Source of the DNA: Moorella sp. E308F
GTDB taxonomy: Bacteria; Bacillota; DSM-521; Neomoorellales; Neomoorellaceae
Length of the DNA stretch: 64,000 bases
Direction of reading: 5' to 3'
NCBI RefSeq assembly: GCF_006538365.1
Contig: NZ_BJKN01000004.1
Location: forward strand, 1 to 64,000
Shown: one piece after another, positions 33,001-42,253 of the stretch
Layout: the number at the start of each line of letters is the position of its first letter
Numbering within the stretch: the first letter of the stretch is position 1
The notes under the pieces: generated by a model
The model's input: the letters and a program-made list of their open reading frames with translations, nothing else
Database searches by the model: none
What the model was told of the DNA's origin: nothing
Translations under genes and position numbers: made by a program

Positions 33001-36000
33001 GTTTGATTATGATTTGAAGAAGGCCGAAACTAATCTTTTAGCTAAAGAAGAGAATATTTTAAAATTGGCGGAAGAAAGGGTTAAACTTCGTTATGAGCAA
33101 GCGAGTCGTTTGGGGGATTATGGTATTACTGCCCGACAGTATAATAATGAGGTGGAACGCAGGCGTCTGGTAGAGGAAGAAGTGGCACGGATTCGTAATC
33201 TGGCGGGTCGTGGGGCGGTACGGCCTTTACAGGACATTGCTTTAAATTTCGGTATTAATCAAGAAGAGATGGGAAGAGTATGGGAAATTACCACTAGGCG
33301 GGTGGATAATCCTTATGAGGCTTTAAGTCTTTCTAGGAGTGCGGCGAAGATTTACGCCTATGAGCGAGAGGAATTAACGCCTGAAGAGGCCGCTAAAGGC
33401 ATGGAAGCAATTGCCTCTCAGTGGGGTTTGCGCGGGCAGGATATGGATCGTGTCGCTAATATGCTGATTAAAGCAGGTTTGTTATCTCAGGCTTCGGTGA
33501 AAGATTTGTTGCAGGCCCAGGCACGGTCTGGTATTACTTTTGCTCAAAATATGCCTGGGATTCCCAAGAGCGAAGCCTTGGCAACTTCCCTGGTGTTGCA
33601 GTCGCTTTTTACTCAAACTACGGCACGTACAGGTAGTGAGGCAGGCACTTTCTGGCGGACTGTTTTTGAAGCTCCTTTTAGAGCAAACGAAGCAAAGTTT
33701 TTGGAGCAAATGGCGGAGAGTAATCCTGCCCTGGCAATGCTGTCTCCATTTAAGAAAATTAAGCAGGATGATGGGACTTATAGGCGTATTCAAAAAACTG
33801 GGTTGGAGATGTTTTTAGATATTGTGGAGGCGGCTAGGAAATTGGACGATCAGAGTAGGATTGAATTATTAAATAAGGTGTATAAAACCAGGTATACGGC
33901 TAGTGCTGAGGCGATCCAGGCTTTAATAGAAGATATAGATAAATTGACAGGTTATCCTGACTTACGGTCGTACATTAAAGATGTGGAGAATGTTACTCCT
34001 GAAGAGGCTTTTCAGGCTATTGCAGGAAAGATGGATACCTATGAGTTTCAGCGTCAGCGTGCGTTGACTATGTGGCAAATATCAACGTTTGGAGTCTTTG
34101 AGAGTCTAAAACCACAGTTTAGTTCTTTAATAACTTATTTAACGGCTTTTTTACGGGTTATTCGAGATAACGCTGACAAAGTAGCTAGTGTATTGTCCAT
34201 TGTTAGTAAGATTGCAGTGGGGTTAGGTATAAAGTTTTTTATGGGTAAAGGTCAAAGTTTTGTAGATAGGTTTAATCAGCGACAGCTACAAAAATCCTAT
34301 GCTACCAATATGGGTTGGTTGGAAGAAGAAGCCTATATTCAAAGGCTTAAAAAGTTATCTGTAATGGATGAAATGGCTTATTGGGAACGGCAAGGGAGAG
34401 AAATTGAGATTGAAAAGACTAAGCTGGCTACTCCTATTAGTAAAGCTAAACGCCGACAAGATATTGTAAAAAATAGATTAGAGCAGGCTAAACATATTTA
34501 TAATGAAATGCTGGCGGAGGGGGCAGATTCTAGTCAATTGGCTTTACAGCAACAAAGAATAGATAAGTTGCAAAAAGCCTACGATCATTTTACGCAAACT
34601 TTGGATAAATATAATAATATAATGGCGGAATTGGAGGCGAAGCAGGCTGGTTATAATCGTCAAATAGAAAAATTAACTCAGGAGATGGCAGAAGTAGATA
34701 AGGAAGCGGTTGATTTACAAAAACGAATGGTTTTATTAGATACGGCTTTTGCGGATATGGGTTTGCGTGGTAAGCAGGTGATCTCTGCCTACCATCTTTT
34801 GAGTAAGGAATTTAAGACAGGAGCAATGGACATTGAGCGGTTTGAGAGAGCTTTACAGGAATTAGCAAGGGTATCAGGACTTTCAGAAGGGAGATTAAAT
34901 TCTTTACGCCAGGACGTGGATGCTCTGGTGAAGGAATTTAAAGAGGGCAAGATGACAGCCGAGGCTTTTTCCCGCGAGATCAGGCAGTTAGAGCGCAATT
35001 ACCGCCTCGGTGATTTGGGAGCGATTGAGGGTAAAGCGGTAGCTGAATTAAAGGGTGTTAATTTACTTGATGCTGTAATTGCAGGTTCTTTGTTTGGTAA
35101 ACAGATGCGCCAGCCGCAAACGGCCCAGGCCATGCTTGGAGAAATCGGAGGGCAGGCGGGTAGCGCATACGCTAAATACGCTGGTATTTTGGCGGGTATT
35201 CCCCTTCTGGCTAAGATGGGCGGCTTTTTGGGTAATTTGTTCGGTAAAGGTAAAGCTCTAGTTACGGGGGAAGGAGCTATTGCTAAAGGTATAGGAACGT
35301 TGGGTCGTGTTGGTGGTAAGATAGCGGGCAAGCTGAGTATTGGTGGTAAGTTTTTAGGTGGCCCCATAGGGTGGGGCCTAGCGGCGATGGAAATACTAGG
35401 TAATCCCCTAGCTTCCAGTATTTTATCTCCTGGGGAGCGGTTGCAGGAAGAGGCCAATCAAGAGGAGCAAATGATTAAACGTTTCCAGAATATAAGGGAT
35501 GCAGGCTGGTTGCCGAAGATTGTTTTTGGTGCTTTTGAGGCTATTAATACTCTTACGGGAGGTCTTTCGCGTCTATTTGGTGGTACTACCCCTTCTTTTA
35601 GTGAATATGGACAGGCGTGGAAGGCTCTGTTATCAGGGGAGGATGATTTACAAACTTACTTAACGGAACGGTTAGGAGTAGCGCAGAAAAAAGGGCGTGC
35701 GTTAGCTTTAATACAAGAAGAACAGGAGCGGTATTTACGTGAGAATCCGACATTAGATTTAAACGGTGATGGTTTGCGGGAAGATACTTCTAAGACAGAT
35801 TGGCGTGAGGTAACTTCCTTTGAAGAAGGACAGCAAATGCTGTCATTGATCAATGAACGGTTGAATATGAAACTGGCCGAGTTAAACTCGGAGTTTGAGA
35901 TTAAAAAATCGGAGTTACTGCGGGCTGGTTTTAGAGAAGATTCTGATCGTTTACGGAATTTAATGGCAGGGTTTCTTCGTTCTAATATTGAAGCGTTAGA

Positions 36001-36742
36001 GGAAGCAGTAAAACAGATTCAAGAAAGGAAGAGGTTATTAGAGGAAGCTAATCCTAACACTTATAAGGATAATGAGGCGTGGCAGGCCCTACATTTGGCG
36101 GAATTGCAACATCAGGCTACTATTGCTCAACAGCGGTTGCAACTTTCGCAGACAGAATTTTCCGAAGTAGATGAGATTACGAGTAAACTGGAACGGGAAC
36201 GTCAGCTTATTCAGGCGGAGTATAGTATTAAGCGAGGGAAAGCGATTTTAGGGGGAGCGCAGGAAGATTCGTGGACGGTTCGCTCTATAGAGCGGGCACA
36301 AGTAGAGCAGGAGAATAGGAAGATTGCTACAGCTATTACCGAATTGCAGAATTTAATGCAGAGGTATGCTGAAGGAGATGCGCGGCGGGAGCAGATATGG
36401 TTACAGATAAAACAATTACAAGCAGAATCTACAGATAATTTGGTTAAAATTAGAAAAGCTCTACCGTCTCAGGGTACATTTAATCTGCCCCCTGAAATTA
36501 AACCGTTAACCTACTGGGAGGCTAAAACCTTAACGAATAATTATCGTAATATGACTTACCGTCAAGGTGATGTGATTGTAAATCTAAATATTGATAATAT
36601 GAGTGGTTCACCTAGCGATGTTCAAAAAATATCAGAAGTGGTAGCGAAAACAATAAGAGATACCCAGGCTGGTTTGACTGGTTTGTTGTGGCAACAGGTG
36701 AAAAGCGGTATTGGCAGTAATTATCGGCCTTTACTACCGTAA
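30002..36742 (+). CDS. Tape-measure protein
   Basis: 2246 residues, mostly alpha-helical coiled coil, in the standard position after the chaperones. Hydrophobic stretches appear near residue 975 (YITAGMLMGIPMGLVYSAW), 1395 (VASVLSIVSKIAVGLGIKFF) and 1720 (YAGILAGIPLLAKMGGFLG); these may insert in the host membrane during DNA entry. No peptidase or lysozyme motif was seen. By the usual ruler of about 1.5 angstrom per residue it predicts a tail near 0.34 micrometre. Confidence 0.92.
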   Translation: MTDQIISGEDYSLKTQILMDFSSAIKEAGAFADQVSDIATAFSNMSRDVKNINLKVADLIKAEITKWNESALFGNKFDIGKTIKEKVERAIATNIAKRDVTITGGAGEPIQFALRDSDVRKINTKVTKAIQEALSKLEIQPFNLPAFQLTDRHTKQIQAEFVNKLSQAINEGINFVWEGDKKKSFSLTVTSENMQAMLDAFKTKFLSLISNPAFFTFADVEPVKIDVSKMTAVLNKIRDSLGDIDKHLNIDFEELRKLPNIDKSLAKFREHIQIVVAEIADINKKISGLSTGVDVGGLQQVGQQIATLRTTIITKIGQLLKEITQQVATIPAGTIEQAKYQAAIGNIGVVLNNYVLAQIDGIMKSLLTAAGAQLVKVQGKDVYVAGMKQLQERLVAATKEALKGIDFSKLGIDVAPLQKMLDDWSDSIAKALQERVVGSVTKLTDAILRLQGSIEINVFNFINDLEKGVEEWFKSHSDYSGMIRGQDIVDYLIPRVQQGILDIITSMVPVFDAGKKIQVTIPSEVIEKIQESIYDVVLQEIKLVQTTPKQGTKSGIQELIKKETEKLAQLLIERARNIFTALIEGVSAGSFMVLSAEEQAQVQAGLQKSAREIINSYLVALQRGLGTLVVSQEVIYHVQSEMQQAVDKAVQKVKFEVGEFTLDINSIIKKVVKIVEDALKKSLATLDVGVPQWNLNINSLIIQPIQQGLRRLFVDLGKEIKEQLAISVKGENMVAPVNFTELLMPVNKVINNYLRDYIKTVVGVIKSTDRMASFQAVTGALHPEVRRALAAEAEMSVRAFQRANPLLQGEEFLQKIMRENINAIFKRFHAVLTKSATQIVKEYQQALGEVEVKPNLEAVWDLTRKMTALQDAIAKKVKELLDAQFKALMTEIKELKLYPASIGAYVPPASVRRSVESTARGMARSVSSGRGAFPVQERVYAAPYSNIFSEGRGRSRYITPGGDTRTFVGSVINTMRYITAGMLMGIPMGLVYSAWESARQFDYDLKKAETNLLAKEENILKLAEERVKLRYEQASRLGDYGITARQYNNEVERRRLVEEEVARIRNLAGRGAVRPLQDIALNFGINQEEMGRVWEITTRRVDNPYEALSLSRSAAKIYAYEREELTPEEAAKGMEAIASQWGLRGQDMDRVANMLIKAGLLSQASVKDLLQAQARSGITFAQNMPGIPKSEALATSLVLQSLFTQTTARTGSEAGTFWRTVFEAPFRANEAKFLEQMAESNPALAMLSPFKKIKQDDGTYRRIQKTGLEMFLDIVEAARKLDDQSRIELLNKVYKTRYTASAEAIQALIEDIDKLTGYPDLRSYIKDVENVTPEEAFQAIAGKMDTYEFQRQRALTMWQISTFGVFESLKPQFSSLITYLTAFLRVIRDNADKVASVLSIVSKIAVGLGIKFFMGKGQSFVDRFNQRQLQKSYATNMGWLEEEAYIQRLKKLSVMDEMAYWERQGREIEIEKTKLATPISKAKRRQDIVKNRLEQAKHIYNEMLAEGADSSQLALQQQRIDKLQKAYDHFTQTLDKYNNIMAELEAKQAGYNRQIEKLTQEMAEVDKEAVDLQKRMVLLDTAFADMGLRGKQVISAYHLLSKEFKTGAMDIERFERALQELARVSGLSEGRLNSLRQDVDALVKEFKEGKMTAEAFSREIRQLERNYRLGDLGAIEGKAVAELKGVNLLDAVIAGSLFGKQMRQPQTAQAMLGEIGGQAGSAYAKYAGILAGIPLLAKMGGFLGNLFGKGKALVTGEGAIAKGIGTLGRVGGKIAGKLSIGGKFLGGPIGWGLAAMEILGNPLASSILSPGERLQEEANQEEQMIKRFQNIRDAGWLPKIVFGAFEAINTLTGGLSRLFGGTTPSFSEYGQAWKALLSGEDDLQTYLTERLGVAQKKGRALALIQEEQERYLRENPTLDLNGDGLREDTSKTDWREVTSFEEGQQMLSLINERLNMKLAELNSEFEIKKSELLRAGFREDSDRLRNLMAGFLRSNIEALEEAVKQIQERKRLLEEANPNTYKDNEAWQALHLAELQHQATIAQQRLQLSQTEFSEVDEITSKLERERQLIQAEYSIKRGKAILGGAQEDSWTVRSIERAQVEQENRKIATAITELQNLMQRYAEGDARREQIWLQIKQLQAESTDNLVKIRKALPSQGTFNLPPEIKPLTYWEAKTLTNNYRNMTYRQGDVIVNLNIDNMSGSPSDVQKISEVVAKTIRDTQAGLTGLLWQQVKSGIGSNYRPLLP

Positions 36743-36754
36743 GGAGGCTTTATT

Positions 36755-37366
36755 ATGACGCAACAATATCCATTTGGTTCGGCGAAGGATCGTTATAAAA
36801 AGAGGCTATTTGTAGATATGGGATTTGGTTATCAGGAGGTGGGGGCGCGATTAATTGAGCCCTATTCACCTCCTGTTCCTCAATTTAATGTTAAAGAGTT
36901 GACAGTTATTAATGGGCCTTCTCATATTCAAAATATGGGTATTTCTAGTTATAAAGCGCAGATAACGTTGTTGTTTGATGATAAAGAAGCCTATACTGAA
37001 TATCTCACTTATTGTGGTTGGACGCATAAATTTTATGATGAAAAGGGACATTTATACCTAGGTAGTGTTACTAGTATGAAGGTTTCGGTGTATGAAGCTA
37101 ATAGGCGGTATAAAGTAGAATTGGATATGATTTTAGTCAAAAAAGATGAATATGATCGTAAAAATAGGTTTAAGTACCAAGATATTGAAGGGCATTGGGC
37201 ACAGACGGAAATTGAAGAGATGGCTAATCTGGGTTTATTAGCAGTAATGACGAGGGATAACCAACCTATTCTTTATTTTCGACCTGATGCCTATGTAACC
37301 AGGGCTGAATTTATAGCCTTTTTAAATCGGACAAGGAGATTATTAGAACAAAGTATTAGGGAATAG
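36755..37366 (+). CDS. Distal-tail-like protein with C-terminal SLH domain
   Basis: 203 residues. Residues 1-130 are beta-rich, with ELTVINGPSHIQNMGISSYK and YKVELDMILVKKDEY, at the position of the Dit hub protein. Residues about 139-196 form an SLH module: KYQDIEGHWAQTEIEEMANL, then FRPDAYVTRAEFIAFLNR. SLH modules bind secondary cell-wall polymer in S-layer-bearing Gram-positive bacteria. The combination suggests the tail tip docks to the host wall. AAGGAGG precedes the ATG. Confidence 0.8.
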   Translation: MTQQYPFGSAKDRYKKRLFVDMGFGYQEVGARLIEPYSPPVPQFNVKELTVINGPSHIQNMGISSYKAQITLLFDDKEAYTEYLTYCGWTHKFYDEKGHLYLGSVTSMKVSVYEANRRYKVELDMILVKKDEYDRKNRFKYQDIEGHWAQTEIEEMANLGLLAVMTRDNQPILYFRPDAYVTRAEFIAFLNRTRRLLEQSIRE

Positions 37367-37387
37367 GTCTTTCCTACCTATTCCTTT

Positions 37388-37398
37388 ACCTATACTAA
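37388..37398 (+). promoter_or_regulatory. CTATACTA element before SLH tail gene
   Basis: ACCTATACTAA lies 17 bases before the GTG start and resembles the elements at 55984 and 57299. Confidence 0.3.
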
Positions 37399-37414
37399 AG
37401 GTGAGGTGATAGTC

Positions 37415-38800
37415 GTGAAAAAGTGGGTTGATGTTAATGAGGGTGACTGGTTTTATCAGGAAATTATGGAGGCATCGCGGATTGAATTAGAGGATGGTAA
37501 GCCATTTGTGTCAGGTATTCCTTATAATGCTTTTAAGGCGGGGGCTCCTTATATTTATGAAGAACATATAGCCACCGAGGGACAGAAGGTTTTTTCGTTA
37601 TCACAAAAAATAGTTCCCACGATAGATAATCCTTTATATGTCTTTATAGATGGGGTACAGACTGTATATGAGAAAGTAGAGGATAATGCTTCAGGGACTT
37701 CAGATGTGACTTTGTATGGGGCTCCTAGAGCGGGGGCGGTAGTGTCTTTTACTAGTTGGGGTATACCTGAGACTGATAAATTTGGTAAACCTACACCACC
37801 TTATACTGGTTATTATCCGAAGTATACTCTAAGTAGAGCTAGTAATTATGTTTATGATAAATTTAATCGGTATTATCAAGAGTATGTTTATGTTTTTGGT
37901 AGGTATTTGCGGCGGGCACCTGTTCCTGATGAGGAGTGGAGTGATCCTTCTATTTGGGAACAGGTAGTTCAAAAGTATATTGGTTATGACACAGATATTT
38001 ATTGTATAACCCCCACAGGGACAGTCTATATGCCGTATAATTTTAATAATGTAACTTGTACGATTGTTTATACAACACAAGAACCGTGGGGGTTAAAGCA
38101 GAATACTGAGCAGTTTAAGCCGACTTCTCCTATGGTTTATTATAATAATAGGTTTTTTCCTAATGCTTATATTACGAGAGCGGAGGCTTATGTTCTCATC
38201 AACCGTTTAAGGAAAACTTTTTATAGTCGTTTTACAGATTTAGAACCTCCTGGTTCTCGTTTGGAGCAGACGATTGTTGCTTATGAAGGGCAGACGGTTT
38301 TTAGGTTGAATGGTACTTATCCTGCGGGGAAAGAAAAGTTGCTAGTTAAAGTAAATGGTGTTAATAAAGAGGCTGGGGTAGATTATCAGGAAACGGATGC
38401 TCATACGGTTACTTTTAATACAGGTTTGCACGAAGGGGATCAGGTTTATTTCTTTTATGAGAAAACGGTAAGCACTAGGTTTGCGGATGTAGGGGTTCCT
38501 ACGAGTATGGTTATCCTAGGTACAGGAGAAGTTATTAAGGAAACAGATTGGTGGACGCAAGATATATTAGCGATGGAAGATGAGGTTATACGCAGTACGG
38601 GTCAACCTTTAATAAGCGGTATTTTATGTTCTTATTTTGATGCTAATGGCAATGTAGTTGTGGATGATATGTATAATCCTTTAGAGGGTACTAGCCAACC
38701 TAAGTTGATGTTTATGCCTGATTCTTTGTTGACACGGGCTGAAGCAGTTACTTTTTTAAATCGTTTTCGCAAGTGGGCGTTGGAGCGATTTAAGTATTAG
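37415..38800 (+). CDS. Tail-tip protein with split SLH modules
   Basis: 461 residues from the GTG at 37415 (AAGGTGAGGTG upstream). WVDVNEGDWFYQEIMEAS opens one SLH module, whose second half (FFPNAYITRAEAYVLINRLR) comes only after a large insert. A further module is RFADVGVP...ETDWWTQDILAM with MPDSLLTRAEAVTFLNRFR. Two inserts carry a fibre-type domain (EGQKVFSLSQ...VFIDGVQTVY and EGQTVFRLNG...VKVNGVNKEAG). Presumably binds the wall polymer of the host. Strong SLH signal; exact boundaries uncertain. Confidence 0.8.
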   Translation: MKKWVDVNEGDWFYQEIMEASRIELEDGKPFVSGIPYNAFKAGAPYIYEEHIATEGQKVFSLSQKIVPTIDNPLYVFIDGVQTVYEKVEDNASGTSDVTLYGAPRAGAVVSFTSWGIPETDKFGKPTPPYTGYYPKYTLSRASNYVYDKFNRYYQEYVYVFGRYLRRAPVPDEEWSDPSIWEQVVQKYIGYDTDIYCITPTGTVYMPYNFNNVTCTIVYTTQEPWGLKQNTEQFKPTSPMVYYNNRFFPNAYITRAEAYVLINRLRKTFYSRFTDLEPPGSRLEQTIVAYEGQTVFRLNGTYPAGKEKLLVKVNGVNKEAGVDYQETDAHTVTFNTGLHEGDQVYFFYEKTVSTRFADVGVPTSMVILGTGEVIKETDWWTQDILAMEDEVIRSTGQPLISGILCSYFDANGNVVVDDMYNPLEGTSQPKLMFMPDSLLTRAEAVTFLNRFRKWALERFKY

Positions 38801-38813
38801 GTGGTGAGTGAGG

Positions 38814-41800
38814 ATGCAACCCATATCAGAGGAATTAAGAAAAATATTGGCAAAGAGATTAAAGGTTAGTAGCTATGAGCGTCCTACTTACAGGGTAGAG
38901 GTAGATCGGTTAGTTTTTATACCTGGGCGGGTGGAAGAAATTCAATCTTTGGCTGAGGATTATCAATTAACAAAAGAAGTAGTACGGACATGGATTGATC
39001 CATCTTCCACTGTTTCTTCTTATATTACGACTGCGGAGGCGGTGTTTCCTCTCCCTGGGCGAACATTAAATGATGTTACCTGCGCTTTTGGGGCCAGGGG
39101 ATATAACGGGCATAGCGGCCTGGATATAGCGGCTGATGTGGGTGAGACGGTGGTGGCCGCCTGGGGTGGTAAGGTAAAGCGAATTGAACGCTGGGATTAT
39201 GAGTCTTACGGACATTGGGTGGAAATTTTGCATGAGGGTGGTATTATCACTCGTTATGCTCATTTAAGTGAGATTTTTGTTAATGTAGGAGATAATGTTA
39301 ATCAAGGTCAGGCTATAGGTAAAGCAGGTAATACAGGTAATGTATGGTTTAGTGGTCATAAGGTTACAGGTAGTTACAATGATCCAAATTCTGAGCGGGC
39401 GCGGGGGCTAGGTTCACACTTACATTTTGAAATATGTTTACCTAACGGTAAAGGTGATATTTATGCTGTAGACCCTGTTCCTTATTTAAATGGTAGCAAG
39501 AAATTATCTTTATCTTCAGGTAATACTGGTGATGGTGTAACTGTAGGGGAGACTTATACAGGTTTACCTGGGGAAGTACGGTTGGATGAACAGTTTGTAA
39601 AACGGGATTGGTACACTGATCCCCGTTACAATTTAGATGCTAATTTCCAAATTTATTCATCATATGACGGAGAGGTACAAAGGTTTGTCTTTGATCCTAA
39701 TACGGTTTCGGAAGATGTTACGGTAGGTTTTAATATTGAGGTGGATATGCAGAGAGCAGGGTTTATGGATTTAAGTTATATGGCTTCTTTGTCTGAGGGG
39801 GATCAGCTTAGAGTTTATGAAAATGGTAATTTAGTGCGGCGGGTGACGGAGTTTAGTGGGGTTGAAGAAGAGTTAAAGGGTATTGCTGTTCCCCAAGGGA
39901 AGAATATAATTAGAATTGAAGTTTTTTGGAAACGGGGTTCGCGGTTGCAAACTTTAGCTTTAAAACATATTCTTATTCAAGAATTAATTGTGCAAGCTCT
40001 AGCTAGAGGTGATAAAACAATAGATAATTTTGATCCGACGAGGGATTTGCCAGGGTCTTCTGTGGCTACTGGTTATTGGGATGTTATGACTATAGATAGT
40101 TTTGTGTTTAATGAGCAACCAGAAAAAGTAAGTTTGCAGGTAGGTCAATTTGTATATATGGATACTTTAACTTTGGATAATGTTCAGAGTATTGAAATAG
40201 ATAGTCAGTTTGATATGGAGGCGGCGGAGGCGCAAATAACGATTTCTAACCCTGATGGTTATTACAGTCCTGATTATAACCCTTATTTATTTCCTGAGTT
40301 ATATAAGGATTCGCCGTTCTCATATTGGACTAATGGTGGTTTTCATGTTGGGGTTTTAAGTGAAAATACCCCGATTCGGATTTATTTAGGTTATGGTATG
40401 AATTTAATGCGGGTGTTTACAGGATTAATTGATCGGGTAGACATGACTGCTGATGGGAATATGACAATATATTGTCGTGATAGGTATAAAAAGATAATGG
40501 ACAAAGTGCTAACGGAGACTAAGCAATATCCTCGTGAGATTGACCCCGCTAATCCGCTAACTAATGCCTCTTGGCGCGATCAGATTATTGCCGCCGCTAA
40601 AAAACATGCGGCGGCGGTTGGCGTCGATTATAAATTCTTATTAGCTATCGCACAACAAGAAACTGCGATGGGTACACAAGGATGGGGGCGGCCTGAGCAG
40701 GGAGGTTATGTTCTTGGCTATGGGTGTTATAGTTCTTCTTACGCTGATCCAGCTTATGCAGGAATTGAAAAGCAGATGTATTATGGAGCCAAACGTATGG
40801 TAGATGCTTTGCGGAGTCGAGGTTTTCAGGTAGATTCCTGGGATGATGTAGAATATTTTCGTTTAGGGGGAGATTTGGGAACAGGATATACCTGGACTTC
40901 AGATGAGAATTGGACTAATAATGTTTGGAGTATTTATAATGAAATAAAAGCTAATCCATCCCAGTGGGATACTAATTATACAGAAAGTGCTTCGGGTACA
41001 GATGATAGCCAGAAAACGGCTTGGCTAAAATCGGCTGTAGTGCAAGATTTAGTAGCCCATGCAGGGATGTTTGGTTGGCGGGCTACTGATGAGGATAGGC
41101 AGTATCCTGATGCAATTATTGAAGAGACTTATTTAATAGAGGTAGATCAAAAACATGGGTATGTTGTAAAGGCGGGGTCAAGTGAAGGAGAATTTATTAC
41201 GGTGCCTATTTCTTCTATACCCACCCCCCAGGGCTGGTTAAATCCCTTTGTAGAAGCCTATGGGAAAAAATTTGAGGCTTATCGTTACAAAGTATCGGAT
41301 TGTATTAATGAAGTAATTGGGGATCTTAATTATCGTTCTTATTGTGATCGTTACGGCACCTATCGCTTAGAACAGCTAAGATTGGATAAGCCTGTTGTGG
41401 CTGAATTTACCGAAAACGAGAATTTACTTACTATCGCAAAGACTGTGGATTTTTCGCGAGCACGTAGCCATTTAGTTATTATTGATGCTGATGGTCGCGC
41501 GGAAAATTTTATTGATAAGGAGATTTTATTGGAGTTAAAAGGAGAGTTGCGGACTGCGGTAATTAGCGTGGGGTGGGCAAAATCTTCGGAAGCGAAAAAA
41601 CAAGTAGCATTACGGGCCTTTTTTGACATGAAGCGGTTGTGCCGTACTTTACAGGTATCTATAGTTGGAAATCCAGCCTTAGATATTTTAGATCGTATAT
41701 TAGTAGTGGATAAACATACTACTACTCGTTCAGTCTATACTATTAAAGGTATTAGGACTAGTTTTTCTAAGGATACAGGTTATATTCAAATTATTGATTT

Positions 41801-41834
41801 AATGTGGTCTGCCGCTGATGGGACGGTGGTATAA
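38814..41834 (+). CDS. Tail hub protein with M23 peptidase and glycosidase-like domain
   Basis: 1006 residues from the ATG at 38814. Residues about 75-225 are a zinc M23 endopeptidase (GHSGLD near 99-104, HLHFE near 202-206). Residues about 445-560 resemble the baseplate hub fold (VQSIEIDSQFDMEAAEAQIT, RIYLGYGMNLMRVFTGLIDR). Residues about 590-710 have FLLAIAQQETAMGTQGWG, a lysozyme/glucosaminidase-like helix with a candidate catalytic Glu. The hub fold resumes after this insert. It would cut both peptide and glycan of peptidoglycan during entry. It overlaps the next gene by one base. Confidence 0.85.
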   Translation: MQPISEELRKILAKRLKVSSYERPTYRVEVDRLVFIPGRVEEIQSLAEDYQLTKEVVRTWIDPSSTVSSYITTAEAVFPLPGRTLNDVTCAFGARGYNGHSGLDIAADVGETVVAAWGGKVKRIERWDYESYGHWVEILHEGGIITRYAHLSEIFVNVGDNVNQGQAIGKAGNTGNVWFSGHKVTGSYNDPNSERARGLGSHLHFEICLPNGKGDIYAVDPVPYLNGSKKLSLSSGNTGDGVTVGETYTGLPGEVRLDEQFVKRDWYTDPRYNLDANFQIYSSYDGEVQRFVFDPNTVSEDVTVGFNIEVDMQRAGFMDLSYMASLSEGDQLRVYENGNLVRRVTEFSGVEEELKGIAVPQGKNIIRIEVFWKRGSRLQTLALKHILIQELIVQALARGDKTIDNFDPTRDLPGSSVATGYWDVMTIDSFVFNEQPEKVSLQVGQFVYMDTLTLDNVQSIEIDSQFDMEAAEAQITISNPDGYYSPDYNPYLFPELYKDSPFSYWTNGGFHVGVLSENTPIRIYLGYGMNLMRVFTGLIDRVDMTADGNMTIYCRDRYKKIMDKVLTETKQYPREIDPANPLTNASWRDQIIAAAKKHAAAVGVDYKFLLAIAQQETAMGTQGWGRPEQGGYVLGYGCYSSSYADPAYAGIEKQMYYGAKRMVDALRSRGFQVDSWDDVEYFRLGGDLGTGYTWTSDENWTNNVWSIYNEIKANPSQWDTNYTESASGTDDSQKTAWLKSAVVQDLVAHAGMFGWRATDEDRQYPDAIIEETYLIEVDQKHGYVVKAGSSEGEFITVPISSIPTPQGWLNPFVEAYGKKFEAYRYKVSDCINEVIGDLNYRSYCDRYGTYRLEQLRLDKPVVAEFTENENLLTIAKTVDFSRARSHLVIIDADGRAENFIDKEILLELKGELRTAVISVGWAKSSEAKKQVALRAFFDMKRLCRTLQVSIVGNPALDILDRILVVDKHTTTRSVYTIKGIRTSFSKDTGYIQIIDLMWSAADGTVV

Positions 41835-42241
41835 TGGCGGGCGTAACCCATGATTATTTGATTTATCCTATACTGGAATTAATCCACAATGAAATTAGGA
41901 AAATAAATTCTAGTGAAGATAGTGTGGGTGACATTGCGGCTATTACTTTACATCGTGACCATCCTGCAGATCAAGATAAGGTTACAGCGGTTGACTTTGT
42001 TTATGATGATGGACGTACGACTAGTGTTTATCTTCAATATGGTTCAGAGGATGCTTCAACCTATCCCGTGGGAATAACTCCCGATAGCTTAGACTATACT
42101 TATTACTTAATGTGGCGATTGACGGGGGTTATCCTTTCTAATTTTGATCCTTCAGGAAACCTTTTGAGTAGGTATCGGATAGGTTTGCTTTATGATGCGA
42201 AAGGTTTATTGGTAGGAACTGAAGTGAATCGATTAGGGTAG
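41834..42241 (+). CDS. Putative tail protein
   Basis: 135 residues, MAGVTHDYLIYPILELIHNE..., with a beta-rich middle (YDDGRTTSVYLQYGSEDAST). The start overlaps the hub stop. Position suggests a minor baseplate or fibre adaptor. Confidence 0.6.
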   Translation: MAGVTHDYLIYPILELIHNEIRKINSSEDSVGDIAAITLHRDHPADQDKVTAVDFVYDDGRTTSVYLQYGSEDASTYPVGITPDSLDYTYYLMWRLTGVILSNFDPSGNLLSRYRIGLLYDAKGLLVGTEVNRLG

Positions 42242-42253
42242 GGGGGTGACAGC

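Noticed and set aside
33482-33818. Opposite-strand and shifted frames inside the tape-measure gene
   Set aside because: Shadows of a single 2246-codon gene; none has a ribosome binding site or plausible composition.
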